Below, one piece after another: positions 1-9,042 of a stretch of DNA of 39,322 nt; position 1 is the first letter of the stretch, and every line of letters starts with the position of its first letter. A program made the position numbers and the translations under genes. The DNA is taken from contig JAMWCJ010000007.1 of NCBI GenBank assembly GCA_023818645.1, positions 1-39,322 on the forward strand, read 5' to 3'. This DNA is from Candidatus Omnitrophota bacterium. Its GTDB lineage: Bacteria; Ratteibacteria; UBA8468; B48-G9; JAFGKM01. A model generated the notes under the pieces. It was not told the origin of the DNA. It saw only the letters and a list, made by a program, of their open reading frames with translations, and did no database searches.

Positions 1-40
1 GACGGAGGAAAATTTCCCAATCAACTTATACGGGATAAAA

Positions 41-111
41 GGGAGAGAAAACAAACTCCTTTACGGGCTTTATTGCCCAGGAAAAATGTTGTTTTCCTCT
101 CCCTTGTTTTT
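41..111 (+). terminator. nested hairpin followed by a T-run, likely intrinsic terminator
   Basis: GGGAGAGAAAACAA (41-54) pairs with TTGTTTTCCTCTCCC (89-103), leaving one bulged C. Inside it, TCCT (57-60) pairs with AGGA (79-82) and GGGC (65-68) with GCCC (75-78). The outer stem is followed directly by TTGTTTTT. This reads as a rho-independent terminator for a gene to the left of the window. The long, layered stem is bigger than a minimal terminator, so a structured 3' end or leader element is also possible. Confidence 0.55.
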
Positions 112-185
112 AAAAAATTTAATTTTCAAAGAAACTAATTTATATAATAATATATTTTTAACCAAATTTAACTAGGAGGGAAAAA
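112..185 (+). promoter_or_regulatory. leader of the sulfatase operon with strong Shine-Dalgarno
   Basis: A TATAAT hexamer lies at 143-148, but no convincing -35 box sits 16-18 bp upstream, so the promoter is tentative. AGGAGGG at 174-180 is a near-perfect ribosome binding site 5 bp before the ATG at 186 and fixes that start. Confidence 0.4.
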
Positions 186-1553
186 ATGAATCTTATTTTT
201 ATAATGATTGATAGTTTAAGACAGGACCATGTAAGTATTTATAATAAAGGGAAGAAAGTTTTTGAAAATATTGAAAGTTGTAAAACACCAAATATAGATA
301 AGTTTAGTAAAAATTCAGTTATTTTTGACAATGTTTATCCATGCGGCCTTCCAACAATTCCTGTTAGATATGAACTTATGACTGGATTTTATTCATTACC
401 TTATAGACCATGGTGTCCCTTAACTAATTATGACTTAACAATTGCTCAGATACTAAATAGAGAAGGTTATATTTCAGGACTTATTACAGATACATATCAT
501 TACAGAAAACACGATATGAATTATCATAGAGGGTTTCATATTTATGAATGGATTAGAGGACAGGAATATGACCCATACAAAGTTCCTATAACAAAGAGAA
601 ATCTTGATGACTATTTAAATGAGAATTATCCAGAAGAGTGGAGATGGAGAGTTCTACAATTTCTTGCGAATACAGATGATATGGATGAAAAAAACTGGTT
701 TACAATGCAGGTTGTTGAGAAAAGTGTTGATTTTTTAAAGAATGCAAGAAAGACAAATAAAAGGATATTTTTGTGGATTGATTCTTTTGAACCACATGAA
801 CCTTGGGACCCACCTGAAAAATTTGATACTTATACTTCCAAAAATTATAAAGGGAAAAGATTAATTATGCCTATGGGTGGACTTGCTGAAAAATGGGCTA
901 CAAAAGAAGAGATTGATTTTATAAGAGGACTTTATGCAGGAGAAGTTAGTTTTGTTGATTATTGTTTTGGATTTTTATTTGATGAACTTGAAAGGATGAA
1001 TTTTTATGAGGATTCTTTAATTATTTTAACTGCTGACCATGGACATCCACTTTGTGACCATGGAAAATTTTTAAAAGGTTCTGATAGAATGTATAGTGAG
1101 TTATTAAAAGTCCCATTTATAATGAAATTCCCAAAAGAACTTTACAAAGGGAAAATTGATGCATTAATTCAGTTCCCTGATGTTTTGCCTACTATATTTG
1201 AAATACTTGGCTTTGAAAATAATAATATTCCACTTGCCGGAAAAAGTTTCTTTTCCATAATTAAGGGAGATAAAGATAAACATAGAAATGCTGTAATTTC
1301 TGGATACAAAAATGGTATATATAGATGTGTAAGAAATAAAGAATGGAGTTTGATTTTAACACCTGAAGATGAGGTTGACTATCTTTTCAATATCAAAGAA
1401 GACCCAAAAGAAACAAAAAATTTAATTGATAAAAACCAAGAAATTGCAAAGGAACTTCTAAAAGAATTTGGAACAGTATTTTTTGAAAAGAAAACAAAAA
1501 CTATAAAAGGAATACAGGGAGAATATGAACTTTCTTCTGCATCAATAGAATGA
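186..1553 (+). CDS. sulfatase-like hydrolase with Thr at the nucleophile position
   Basis: Alkaline-phosphatase-superfamily enzyme of the sulfatase type, 455 aa, cleaving a sulfate or phosphate ester that is not identifiable here. It opens with the metal-binding strand (D9, D14), carries T-I-P-V-R at 57-61 followed by the usual TG, and has a D284-H285 metal pair. The neighbouring sulfatase aligns C-S-P-T-R to this site, so Cys/Ser is replaced by Thr and formylglycine cannot be formed. Thr nucleophiles occur in related phosphatases and phosphodiesterases of the superfamily. There is no signal peptide, so it is probably cytoplasmic. It is first in a packed operon, and its stop overlaps the next start (ATGA). 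Family membership is secure; the substrate is unknown. Confidence 0.85.
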   Translation: MNLIFIMIDSLRQDHVSIYNKGKKVFENIESCKTPNIDKFSKNSVIFDNVYPCGLPTIPVRYELMTGFYSLPYRPWCPLTNYDLTIAQILNREGYISGLITDTYHYRKHDMNYHRGFHIYEWIRGQEYDPYKVPITKRNLDDYLNENYPEEWRWRVLQFLANTDDMDEKNWFTMQVVEKSVDFLKNARKTNKRIFLWIDSFEPHEPWDPPEKFDTYTSKNYKGKRLIMPMGGLAEKWATKEEIDFIRGLYAGEVSFVDYCFGFLFDELERMNFYEDSLIILTADHGHPLCDHGKFLKGSDRMYSELLKVPFIMKFPKELYKGKIDALIQFPDVLPTIFEILGFENNNIPLAGKSFFSIIKGDKDKHRNAVISGYKNGIYRCVRNKEWSLILTPEDEVDYLFNIKEDPKETKNLIDKNQEIAKELLKEFGTVFFEKKTKTIKGIQGEYELSSASIE

Positions 1554-2905
1554 AAAAATATAATCTTCTTTTTATTTTAATTGATGACCTTGGATGGAAA
1601 GATTTAAGTATATATGGAAGTGAATTTTATGAAACACCTAATTTAGATAAACTTGCTGAAGATGGAATTATATTTACAAATGCTTATGCATCAAGTCCTG
1701 TCTGTTCGCCAACAAGAAGTAGTATCCAAACTGGTAAATACCCTGCAAGAATTGGTATAACAAATTATATAGGCGGAAAAGATAGAGGGAAATTAAAACC
1801 ACCAGAAAACATTGAATATTTACCTTTGGAAGAAAAAACAATTGCAAGTTATCTTAAAGAATTTGGATATAAAACTTACTTTATTGGAAAATGGCATCTT
1901 GGAGAAAAACCTTTTTGGCCAGAAAATCATGGATATGATAAAAATATTGGTGGTTGTTCCTGGGGAATGCCAAAATATGGTTATTTTTCTCCTTACAAAA
2001 TACCAACATTAGAAGATGGACCAGAAGGAGAATATTTAACAGATAGATTAACACAAGAGACAATAAAAATAATAAGAGAAACAGAACAACCATTTTTCTT
2101 ATTTCTTTCCCATTATGCTGTTCATATACCAATTCAGGTTCCTGAAAGATATGTAGGAAAATATAGAGAAAAAGTAAAAAAACTTGGTCTTGATAAGTTA
2201 AATCCATTTATAGAAGGAGAGAATTTCCCATGTGAGCATAAGAAAGATTTAAAAGTTATAAGAAGAATTATTCAATCAGACCCTGTATATGCTGGAATGA
2301 TAGAAAATCTGGATGAAAATATTGGAAAGATTATAAATGTCTTAAAAGAAACAGGGAAATATGAAAATACTTTAATTATCTTTACTTCTGATAATGGTGG
2401 ACTTTCAACTGCTGAAGGCTCTCCAACTTGTAATTTACCTTTAAGAGAAGGGAAAGGATGGATTGAACAGGGAGGAATCAGGGTCTCTTTAATAATGAAG
2501 ATACCTGAAATAAATATTAAAAAATCTGATTTCCCAGTTATTTCAACTGATTTTTATCCAACAATACTTGATATCGTTGGGCTTCCAAAAATTCCTGAAC
2601 AACATAAAGATGGAATAAGTATTTTACCTGCTTTAAAAGGACAAAATATAAAAAGAAGTTTATTTTTTCACTGGCCTCACTATGGGAACCAGGGTGGAAC
2701 TCCATCTTCTGCAATTATTTATGATGGCTGGAAACTTGTTTATTCCTATGAATATGAAAAGTATTTACTTTTTAATCTAAATGAGGATATAGAAGAAAAA
2801 AAAGACCTTTTAAATAAAAATCCTAAAGAATTTAAAATCCTTAAGGAATTACTTTGGAATTATATTAAAGAGACAAATGCAAAATTACCAGAAAAGAATG
2901 GATAA
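1550..2905 (+). CDS. Cys-type arylsulfatase-family sulfatase
   Basis: Formylglycine-dependent sulfatase, 451 aa, expected to hydrolyse sulfate esters on a sugar. Metal ligands D12-D13 and D281-N282 are present, as are the C52-S-P-T-R56 modification signature (Cys52 converted to formylglycine) and K114-W-H116-L-G. G303-W with a downstream GGIRVS segment is the usual substrate-side motif. There is no signal peptide, unlike most secreted glycan sulfatases, so it should act on imported substrate. It overlaps the upstream gene by 4 nt and is followed by its likely activating enzyme, which reads the Cys/Ser in this motif. Classification is firm; the sugar target cannot be told from sequence. Confidence 0.93.
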   Translation: MKKYNLLFILIDDLGWKDLSIYGSEFYETPNLDKLAEDGIIFTNAYASSPVCSPTRSSIQTGKYPARIGITNYIGGKDRGKLKPPENIEYLPLEEKTIASYLKEFGYKTYFIGKWHLGEKPFWPENHGYDKNIGGCSWGMPKYGYFSPYKIPTLEDGPEGEYLTDRLTQETIKIIRETEQPFFLFLSHYAVHIPIQVPERYVGKYREKVKKLGLDKLNPFIEGENFPCEHKKDLKVIRRIIQSDPVYAGMIENLDENIGKIINVLKETGKYENTLIIFTSDNGGLSTAEGSPTCNLPLREGKGWIEQGGIRVSLIMKIPEINIKKSDFPVISTDFYPTILDIVGLPKIPEQHKDGISILPALKGQNIKRSLFFHWPHYGNQGGTPSSAIIYDGWKLVYSYEYEKYLLFNLNEDIEEKKDLLNKNPKEFKILKELLWNYIKETNAKLPEKNG

Positions 2906-3995
2906 AATTGAATTATTGGTAAAACCGAGTTCCTATTTATGTAATCTTAATTGTTCTTATTGCTTTTATAAAAAAACAAAGTCAATTTATCCACAAGGTA
3001 AAATAATGGATTTAAATACTCTTGAGTTTTTTATAAAGAAATTTATGGAATATTCAGAAGGAAAAAATATATATTTTTGCTGGCAGGGCGGTGAACCACT
3101 TTTATGTGGAATTAATTTTTATTATAAAATTATTGAATTTCAGAAAAAATATGGTAAAAGTGGACAGTTTGTAGGTAATACTATACAAACAAATGGGATT
3201 TTAATAAATAAAGAATGGATTGAATTTTTTTTGAAATATAATATTTTTATTGGAATCAGTTTGGATGGTCCAGAGGAAATTCATAATTTTTACAGAAGAT
3301 ATAAAGATGGAGGGAAAACATATAAAAAAGTAATGGAAGCTATAAATCTCTTAAAAGAAAGTAATGTTCAATTTAATATTTTATCAACAATTGCAGAACA
3401 TACAGGGAAATACCCTGAAAAAATTTTCAATTTTTTTATCAATAAAAATTTTCAATATTTACAGTTTATTCCTGCAATAGATAGAAAAAACGATAAGATA
3501 AGCGATTTCTCTATAACTCCAGAAACTTATAAAGATTTTTTGATTAAGATTTTTGAACTATGGTGGAATGATGGTTCTCCCTTTATATCCATAAGGTTTT
3601 TTGATAATATACTTGAAGTTTTATCTGGATTTGAACCATCAAACTGTACACTTAAAAAGAGATGTGGAGAATATCTTGTTATAGAATATAACGGAGATAC
3701 TTATCCCTGTGATTTTTTTGTTATGCCAGATTTTAAACTTGGAAATATTTTTGAAGATGAACTTGATAAAATATATGAGAAACTGAAAAAATTTGGAGAA
3801 ATTAAGGAAATTGGGTCAGATAAATGTAAAGAATGTGAATGGAGTTTTATATGTAATAAAGGATGTTTATGGCACAGGTATGTAAAAGAAAATAGTATAA
3901 AAGGAGTTGATTATTTTTGCTCATCCTATAAAAAATTCTTTTCATACTCTATTGAAAAGTTTAAAATTATAGTAAGGAATATTTTAAAACTTTAA
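2898..3995 (+). CDS. anaerobic sulfatase-maturating enzyme (radical SAM/SPASM)
   Basis: Installs formylglycine in Cys- or Ser-type sulfatases under anaerobic conditions. The radical SAM motif C-NLN-C-SY-C lies about 15-22 residues from this start. A SPASM domain at the C-terminus supplies eight cysteines for two further 4Fe-4S clusters, including YPCDFFV with the catalytic Asp, CKEC, ICNKGC and a last Cys near the end. Spacing follows the characterised clostridial anSME closely from memory. Start at 2898 is preferred because the protein then begins M-D-K-I-E-L-L-V-K-P as in relatives; an in-frame ATG at 2877 would add seven residues. It overlaps the sulfatase stop, implying translational coupling. 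The enzyme should serve the Cys sulfatase upstream, not the Thr one. Confidence 0.93.
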   Translation: MDKIELLVKPSSYLCNLNCSYCFYKKTKSIYPQGKIMDLNTLEFFIKKFMEYSEGKNIYFCWQGGEPLLCGINFYYKIIEFQKKYGKSGQFVGNTIQTNGILINKEWIEFFLKYNIFIGISLDGPEEIHNFYRRYKDGGKTYKKVMEAINLLKESNVQFNILSTIAEHTGKYPEKIFNFFINKNFQYLQFIPAIDRKNDKISDFSITPETYKDFLIKIFELWWNDGSPFISIRFFDNILEVLSGFEPSNCTLKKRCGEYLVIEYNGDTYPCDFFVMPDFKLGNIFEDELDKIYEKLKKFGEIKEIGSDKCKECEWSFICNKGCLWHRYVKENSIKGVDYFCSSYKKFFSYSIEKFKIIVRNILKL

Positions 3996-3996
3996 G

Positions 3997-5115
3997 ATGG
4001 GGAAAATTGAAATTATTAAAAATTTCTCTCAAAGTAATGTATGTAATGTTGAAATAGAATATAAGGACTTACCAGTTTTAAGTTTTGCTCCCTCTCCTAA
4101 GGGTGGTCCTGAATGCCTGTGGTTTTACTTCAAAGTTAAAGTTCTAAATATAAAAAAAATAAAAATTGTACTTAAACATTCTTATAATATGCTGGGTGGA
4201 GGAATGCCAGAAAATCTAAGACCTGTTATAAAATTTAAAAATAGTGAATGGATAAGATTACCACAGCCAGAAATTATAAATTTTGATGATGGTAGAAAAT
4301 CTGTGATATGGACATTAGATATTAAAAATGATTTATTTGAAGTTGCCTTATGTTATCCTTACGGAAAAAATGAACTTGAAAAACTCTTAAAAGATACAAA
4401 TGGATACTGGAAGAAAGATGTAATTGGAGTAAGTCAGGAAGAAAGAGAAATTATAAGATTGAGTAATATTTGTAATGATAGAAGTAAAAGGGGAGTATAT
4501 TTAATATCAAGGCAACATTCTGGAGAAACTCCAGGTAGCTGGGTATTAGATGGTTTTTTGAGATATCTTGCAGAAATTAATTATAAAGATTTAGTTGTGT
4601 GGACAGTCCCTCTTTCAAATATTGATGGTGTTGAAAATGGATTTTATGGTAAGGATAATTTCCCCTATGATTTAAATCGCGCTTGGGGTTTACCTCCTAT
4701 GAGACATGAAACACTTGTTATTCAGAGAGACATTATAAGATGGAGTGAAAGATGCATCCAATTTTTAGCAATTGATTTTCATGCTCCAGGGGCTTGTGAA
4801 AAAGACGGTGCTTATTTTTATATATCTAAGATTACTGAAGATAGAAAAATACATGAAATTGAGAAGAAAATCGCTAAAAATATTTCAAAAAAAGTTGGAG
4901 ATTATATGTCAAAAGATTATGTAAGGTCAATTAATTACAAAAGCAGATGTGAAACTCCTCATTTTACAGATTTTATTAGAAAAAATTTAAAAATACCTTC
5001 CATTACACTTGAAACACCTTATAGTATCTGTAATAATATTTTAATGAAAGAAAACGATTACAGAAAAATTGGAAAAAGAATTGCCATATATTTAATAGAG
5101 GAAAATGAAAAATGA
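3997..5115 (+). CDS. M14-family zinc carboxypeptidase (cytosolic carboxypeptidase-like)
   Basis: 372 aa with the M14 metal and substrate residues in order: H174-S-G-E177, D225-L-N-R228, H262 in DFHAPGA, and E339 in LETPYS as the catalytic Glu. Residues 1-140 form a beta-rich N-terminal domain (LWFYFKV) like that of cytosolic carboxypeptidases. There is no signal peptide. It would remove C-terminal residues from peptides. Sitting between sulfatase and ceramidase-like genes, it may process the peptide part of a glycopeptide, but that is inference. The start follows the upstream stop by one base and lacks a clear Shine-Dalgarno, suggesting coupled translation. Confidence 0.82.
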   Translation: MGKIEIIKNFSQSNVCNVEIEYKDLPVLSFAPSPKGGPECLWFYFKVKVLNIKKIKIVLKHSYNMLGGGMPENLRPVIKFKNSEWIRLPQPEIINFDDGRKSVIWTLDIKNDLFEVALCYPYGKNELEKLLKDTNGYWKKDVIGVSQEEREIIRLSNICNDRSKRGVYLISRQHSGETPGSWVLDGFLRYLAEINYKDLVVWTVPLSNIDGVENGFYGKDNFPYDLNRAWGLPPMRHETLVIQRDIIRWSERCIQFLAIDFHAPGACEKDGAYFYISKITEDRKIHEIEKKIAKNISKKVGDYMSKDYVRSINYKSRCETPHFTDFIRKNLKIPSITLETPYSICNNILMKENDYRKIGKRIAIYLIEENEK

Positions 5116-6257
5116 AATTGGGAACTTTTAAAGAAAAACTTGAAATAAAACAAAGAAGCAGATTAATTGGTTATCCAAACACAGAGATAAGGTTTTGTAG
5201 AGGAAGCAAAGGAGACATTGAAGTAAATGGAATAATTTTAAAAGAAGATAAAAAGACAGGGTGTTTAATTTCAATTGATATACTTGGGATAAATCTTTCT
5301 TTCACTAATAAAATCAGAGAATGGATTGAGAAAAATTTTAAGATTCCTTTTGATAATATAGTTATTTCTTGTACACATACTCATTCAAGTGGAGCCAGTT
5401 TAGAAGGAAGATGGGGAAAGGATGAAATATTCTTAAATGAAATTGAAAATAAAATTAAGATTGGAGTTGAAAAAGGTTTTAATAATTTGCAAAATGTTGA
5501 ATTTGGAATTTTAAAAACAGAAGTTGATATCTCACATAATAGAAGAGTGGTTATAAATGGAAAAGGTATTAATGAGTGGCAGGATATTGATGGAAAACAT
5601 ATTGGAATTATTGATAAAGAGATAATATGTATTGGTTTTTTCAGGAAAGATGAAACTTTAAAAAGTATACTTATCAATTATTCCTGTCATCCTGTTGTTC
5701 TTGGACCTTCCAATTATTACGCCAGTGCCGACTTTGTTGGTTATCTAAGAAATTTTCTGGAAAAAAATCTTAATATTGAAAATGTTGTTTATATAACTGG
5801 CGCTTCAGGGAATATAAATCCTAAAATCTGTATAACCGATGATTTTGAAATTGCAAAAAATACAGGTGAAAAAATAGGAAATGAGATTTTAAAAAATATT
5901 AACAATTTTGAAAGGTTTTCTGCGAATGAATTTGATTTTGAAAGAAAAAAAGTTGAATTTATAAAGAAAGATAATTCTGGTATTATAGAAACAGAAATCC
6001 AGATATTAAAAATAAATAATAAAATTTTCCTAATTACTTTACCAGGAGAACCAGTTGTTGAAATAGGCCTTGAGATTAAAAATTTATCAAAATTTCGAGC
6101 AACAATTATTGCTGGCTACACAAATGACTATATTGGATATATAGCAACCAATAAAATACTTTCAGAAGGTGGTCATGAAGCAAATAGTTGTCCAGTGAAA
6201 GATGTTGAAGAAAAAATTAAAAAAGAAATTTCGGAATATATAAATGTTAAATCTTGA
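5112..6257 (+). CDS. neutral/alkaline non-lysosomal ceramidase N-terminal-like protein
   Basis: 381 aa resembling the N-terminal catalytic domain of neutral ceramidases: a THTHSS zinc-binding segment near residue 90, NYSCHPVVLG with a second His near 195, and TGASGNINP near 235. True neutral ceramidases are about 650-750 aa with a C-terminal domain that is absent here. Such short versions are frequent in PVC genomes and their substrate is not established, so calling it a ceramidase would overreach. There is no signal peptide. It overlaps the carboxypeptidase by 4 nt and the AraC gene by 14 nt. An amidase acting on an N-acyl group is plausible given the fold. Confidence 0.75.
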   Translation: MKLGTFKEKLEIKQRSRLIGYPNTEIRFCRGSKGDIEVNGIILKEDKKTGCLISIDILGINLSFTNKIREWIEKNFKIPFDNIVISCTHTHSSGASLEGRWGKDEIFLNEIENKIKIGVEKGFNNLQNVEFGILKTEVDISHNRRVVINGKGINEWQDIDGKHIGIIDKEIICIGFFRKDETLKSILINYSCHPVVLGPSNYYASADFVGYLRNFLEKNLNIENVVYITGASGNINPKICITDDFEIAKNTGEKIGNEILKNINNFERFSANEFDFERKKVEFIKKDNSGIIETEIQILKINNKIFLITLPGEPVVEIGLEIKNLSKFRATIIAGYTNDYIGYIATNKILSEGGHEANSCPVKDVEEKIKKEISEYINVKS

Positions 6258-7008
6258 AACAAATATTGAAATTAAATTTATTCATTTAAGTTTTGAAAGA
6301 GGAATAGAATTGCCTCATTTTCATGAAGAAAACCAACTCCTTTTTTTCCTTTCTGGAGAAGGTGTTGAATATATTGAAAATCAAAAATATAGAATAACTC
6401 CTGGAACTTTTGTTCTAATTCCTAAAAAAATAGTCCATTTTTTTAAATCTTACTCAAAAAAACCATCTGAAATTCTTTCAATTAGATTTGATGTTTCTCA
6501 AAAGTCAGAAAATAATGAAGTGAAAGTATTTTTTAAAAAAACAAATTTTTATAAAGGGACCAGAGAGAATATAGAAGCGGTTAAAAGATTAATCCCTTCA
6601 ATAATAGATGGAAAACCAGATCTCGGACTTTTTTTTAAAATCTTCAATATGTTTTTTGAATCTTCAGAAATAAAGAAATCTTCTAAAAAAATGGGATATA
6701 TAAAAAAAATTGAGGATTATATTGAAAAAAATATAGGAAATAGAATAAAAATTGAGGAGATAGGGAAACAACTTGGACTGTCAGTTAGTTATATAAGAAA
6801 GATAATAAAAGAAGCATTTGGTGTTAGTTTTATAAAATATGTAAATATAAAAAAGATTGAATATGCCTCAAAACTTTTGATTGAAACAAAGATACCAATT
6901 TCAAATATGGCAGGACTCTGTGGGTTTTACGATTTTAATTATTTTTCAAGAGTTTTTAAAAAAATCAAAGGGGTTTCACCGAGAGAATTTAGAAAGAGTC
7001 ATTATTAA
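6244..7008 (+). CDS. AraC-family transcriptional regulator (cupin plus two HTH)
   Basis: 254 aa. The N-terminal part (about 10-90) is a cupin-like sensor with LPHFHEENQLLFFLSGEGVEY and a PGTFVLIP turn. The C-terminal 100 residues are a double helix-turn-helix ending in the family signature YFSRVFKKIKG-SPREFR. It is expected to sense a sugar and activate glycan genes. Its position as sixth gene of the operon, overlapping the ceramidase-like gene, suggests feedback on its own operon. A second AraC protein lies at 18977-19873. Confidence 0.9.
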   Translation: MLNLETNIEIKFIHLSFERGIELPHFHEENQLLFFLSGEGVEYIENQKYRITPGTFVLIPKKIVHFFKSYSKKPSEILSIRFDVSQKSENNEVKVFFKKTNFYKGTRENIEAVKRLIPSIIDGKPDLGLFFKIFNMFFESSEIKKSSKKMGYIKKIEDYIEKNIGNRIKIEEIGKQLGLSVSYIRKIIKEAFGVSFIKYVNIKKIEYASKLLIETKIPISNMAGLCGFYDFNYFSRVFKKIKGVSPREFRKSHY

Positions 7009-7030
7009 AACTTAAAGAAGGAGATAAAAA

Positions 7031-9040
7031 ATGTTTAAAAATTTGATTTTTCTATTTTTATTTTTTGTTTTTTCTTTATTTTCTGAAACAATATGGGTTG
7101 ACTGTAATTCTCAAAAATCTGAACAAACAGGAGAAAAAGAATATCCATTTAAAAAGATATCCGATGCTATAAAGATTTCAAAAGAAGGTGATGAAATTCT
7201 AATAAAAGAAGGAGTATATCCTGAAACTATTTCAGGTAAATCCGGGATCAAAATAAAAGGTATTGGGAGGGCTATTATTTCTGGTTGTAAAAGAATTGAT
7301 GGATGGAAAAAGTATGAAAAAGATATTTATGTAGCATATATAGATAAGATGGTGGATGAGTTGTTTTTAAAAAATAGAAGAATTGAGATAGGTAGATATC
7401 CAGAGAAAATATGGTTAAAAGTAGAAAAATATGAAGAAAGTGAAAATAGTTTTAAAATTTATAATTCTGATTTAAAGAACCTAAAAGATATAAAAAGTTT
7501 TGAAACAAGAATCCTAAATTCGCAAACAAATACTTTTTTTACCTGTTCTGTTTTAAATTTTAATTCAGATGAGGGATTTGTTGAAATTCCAAAACAGCAG
7601 TATTTGAAAATAACAAATAAAGATATATTTTACCTTCAACATAACAAAAATTTTATTAATTCTCAAAATAAATGGGCAATTGAAAAAGAAAAAGATAAGT
7701 TTGCAATATATTTTTTACCTGAGAAAGAGGATGATCTTAAGTTTATTGAAACTACTTATAGAGACAGGGTGATAAATATAGGGAACATAAAAAATTTTGA
7801 AATTGAACAACTTGAAATATGTGGTGGTGAAACATATGGTATATATGTTGGTAAAGGTGAAGACATAAAGATTAAAAATTGCGTTGTCTATAATAATAAA
7901 CATATTGGAATTTATATAGCCGAAAGTAAAAATGTTTCAATTGAGAAAAATATAGTTCTTTTCAATGGAAATGGAGTTAGTGTTGGAAATTCTAAAAACA
8001 TTAAAATTTTGAATAATGAAATTGCCTTTAATAATAATGATGGACTTATAGTTTCCTGGAATAGTGAAGATATAGATGTGATAGGGAATTATATTCATCA
8101 CCATATTCTTTTTGGCCATCCAGACAATATTCAGACATACAGAAATGTTAAAAACTTAAAGATTGAGAATAATTTACTTTTATGTGGTGGTCAATCAATA
8201 ATGATGGAAGAAACATATAATACTGAGTTAAAGAATAATTTGATAATTGGTTCAGGTGCTTATTCTATAATTTTCGGTCATCAAAATACAGATAAAGTAA
8301 AAATGATTTTTAACACAGTATTTTTTTCAAGACATGGATCTGTTTCTTTTACAGGGAAGGAATATGAGGTTAAAGGAAATATATTTGTAAATGGTAACCC
8401 TGGTGCAATATATGGAGTAAATCTTAACGAATACAATGGCGATTTTAATGTTTTCTGGAATGGAAAAATAGAAAATCCAACAACCATAGCAGCATCTGGC
8501 AAATGGTACAAAGCAAATCAGTTTGAAGAATATAAGAAAAATACTAACAAAGATTTAAATTCATTTTATGGTAATCCTAATTTTAAAAACATACCAGTTA
8601 CTTTTCATTCAATTGAACCCACTTTTTCAAATGAAGAAATCCTTTATGTTAATTCACCCAACCTGATAAATGAAGGTGATTTTATAGAAGTAAATTTTGA
8701 CGGTGTTGTAAGAAAAGTTATTGAAAAAAATGGAAATTTAATAAAAATAGACCCAAAACTTGAAAAATATCCATTTAGAATAGTTATGCTTTGTAACTGG
8801 GGAAAAAATGATAATTTTAAATATGACTTTGAGTTAGATGAAAACTCTCCAGTAAAGAAAATAAAATATGAAAACCAAATAGTTGGTTCAAAATTAAATT
8901 TTCAGAATATGAAAAACTGTGATTTTGATGGAGATGGTAAAAGGGATTTAGTTGAATTACAGGATGATTTAAAAAAAATATATGAAGAAAAATTAAAAAA
9001 AGTATATTTAGGTGGTGAGGTTGAAAAAAGATGGAGGTAA
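7031..9040 (+). CDS. secreted right-handed parallel beta-helix protein with C-terminal EF-hand loop
   Basis: 669 aa. A signal peptide (residues 1-18) is followed by a WVDCNSQ...EYPFKKISDAI-type start typical of DUF1565/pectate-lyase-like proteins. The middle (about 250-440) has repeated I-x-N-N/V-x-x-N rungs of a parallel beta-helix. Near the C-terminus, D631-x-D633-x-D635-x-K-x-D639-x-x-E642 is a complete EF-hand calcium loop, similar to half a dockerin. Probably a polysaccharide lyase or hydrolase, or a glycan-binding helix; no catalytic residues can be assigned. AAGAAGGAG precedes the ATG by 7 bp. It is the last intact gene of the sulfatase operon. Confidence 0.82.
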   Translation: MFKNLIFLFLFFVFSLFSETIWVDCNSQKSEQTGEKEYPFKKISDAIKISKEGDEILIKEGVYPETISGKSGIKIKGIGRAIISGCKRIDGWKKYEKDIYVAYIDKMVDELFLKNRRIEIGRYPEKIWLKVEKYEESENSFKIYNSDLKNLKDIKSFETRILNSQTNTFFTCSVLNFNSDEGFVEIPKQQYLKITNKDIFYLQHNKNFINSQNKWAIEKEKDKFAIYFLPEKEDDLKFIETTYRDRVINIGNIKNFEIEQLEICGGETYGIYVGKGEDIKIKNCVVYNNKHIGIYIAESKNVSIEKNIVLFNGNGVSVGNSKNIKILNNEIAFNNNDGLIVSWNSEDIDVIGNYIHHHILFGHPDNIQTYRNVKNLKIENNLLLCGGQSIMMEETYNTELKNNLIIGSGAYSIIFGHQNTDKVKMIFNTVFFSRHGSVSFTGKEYEVKGNIFVNGNPGAIYGVNLNEYNGDFNVFWNGKIENPTTIAASGKWYKANQFEEYKKNTNKDLNSFYGNPNFKNIPVTFHSIEPTFSNEEILYVNSPNLINEGDFIEVNFDGVVRKVIEKNGNLIKIDPKLEKYPFRIVMLCNWGKNDNFKYDFELDENSPVKKIKYENQIVGSKLNFQNMKNCDFDGDGKRDLVELQDDLKKIYEEKLKKVYLGGEVEKRWR

Positions 9041-9042
9041 AA

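Noticed and set aside
1-141. Frame 1 is open from the first base to a TAA at about 139, possible gene end
   Set aside because: The translation is Arg/Lys-rich and runs straight through the terminator-like hairpin, so it is more likely chance.
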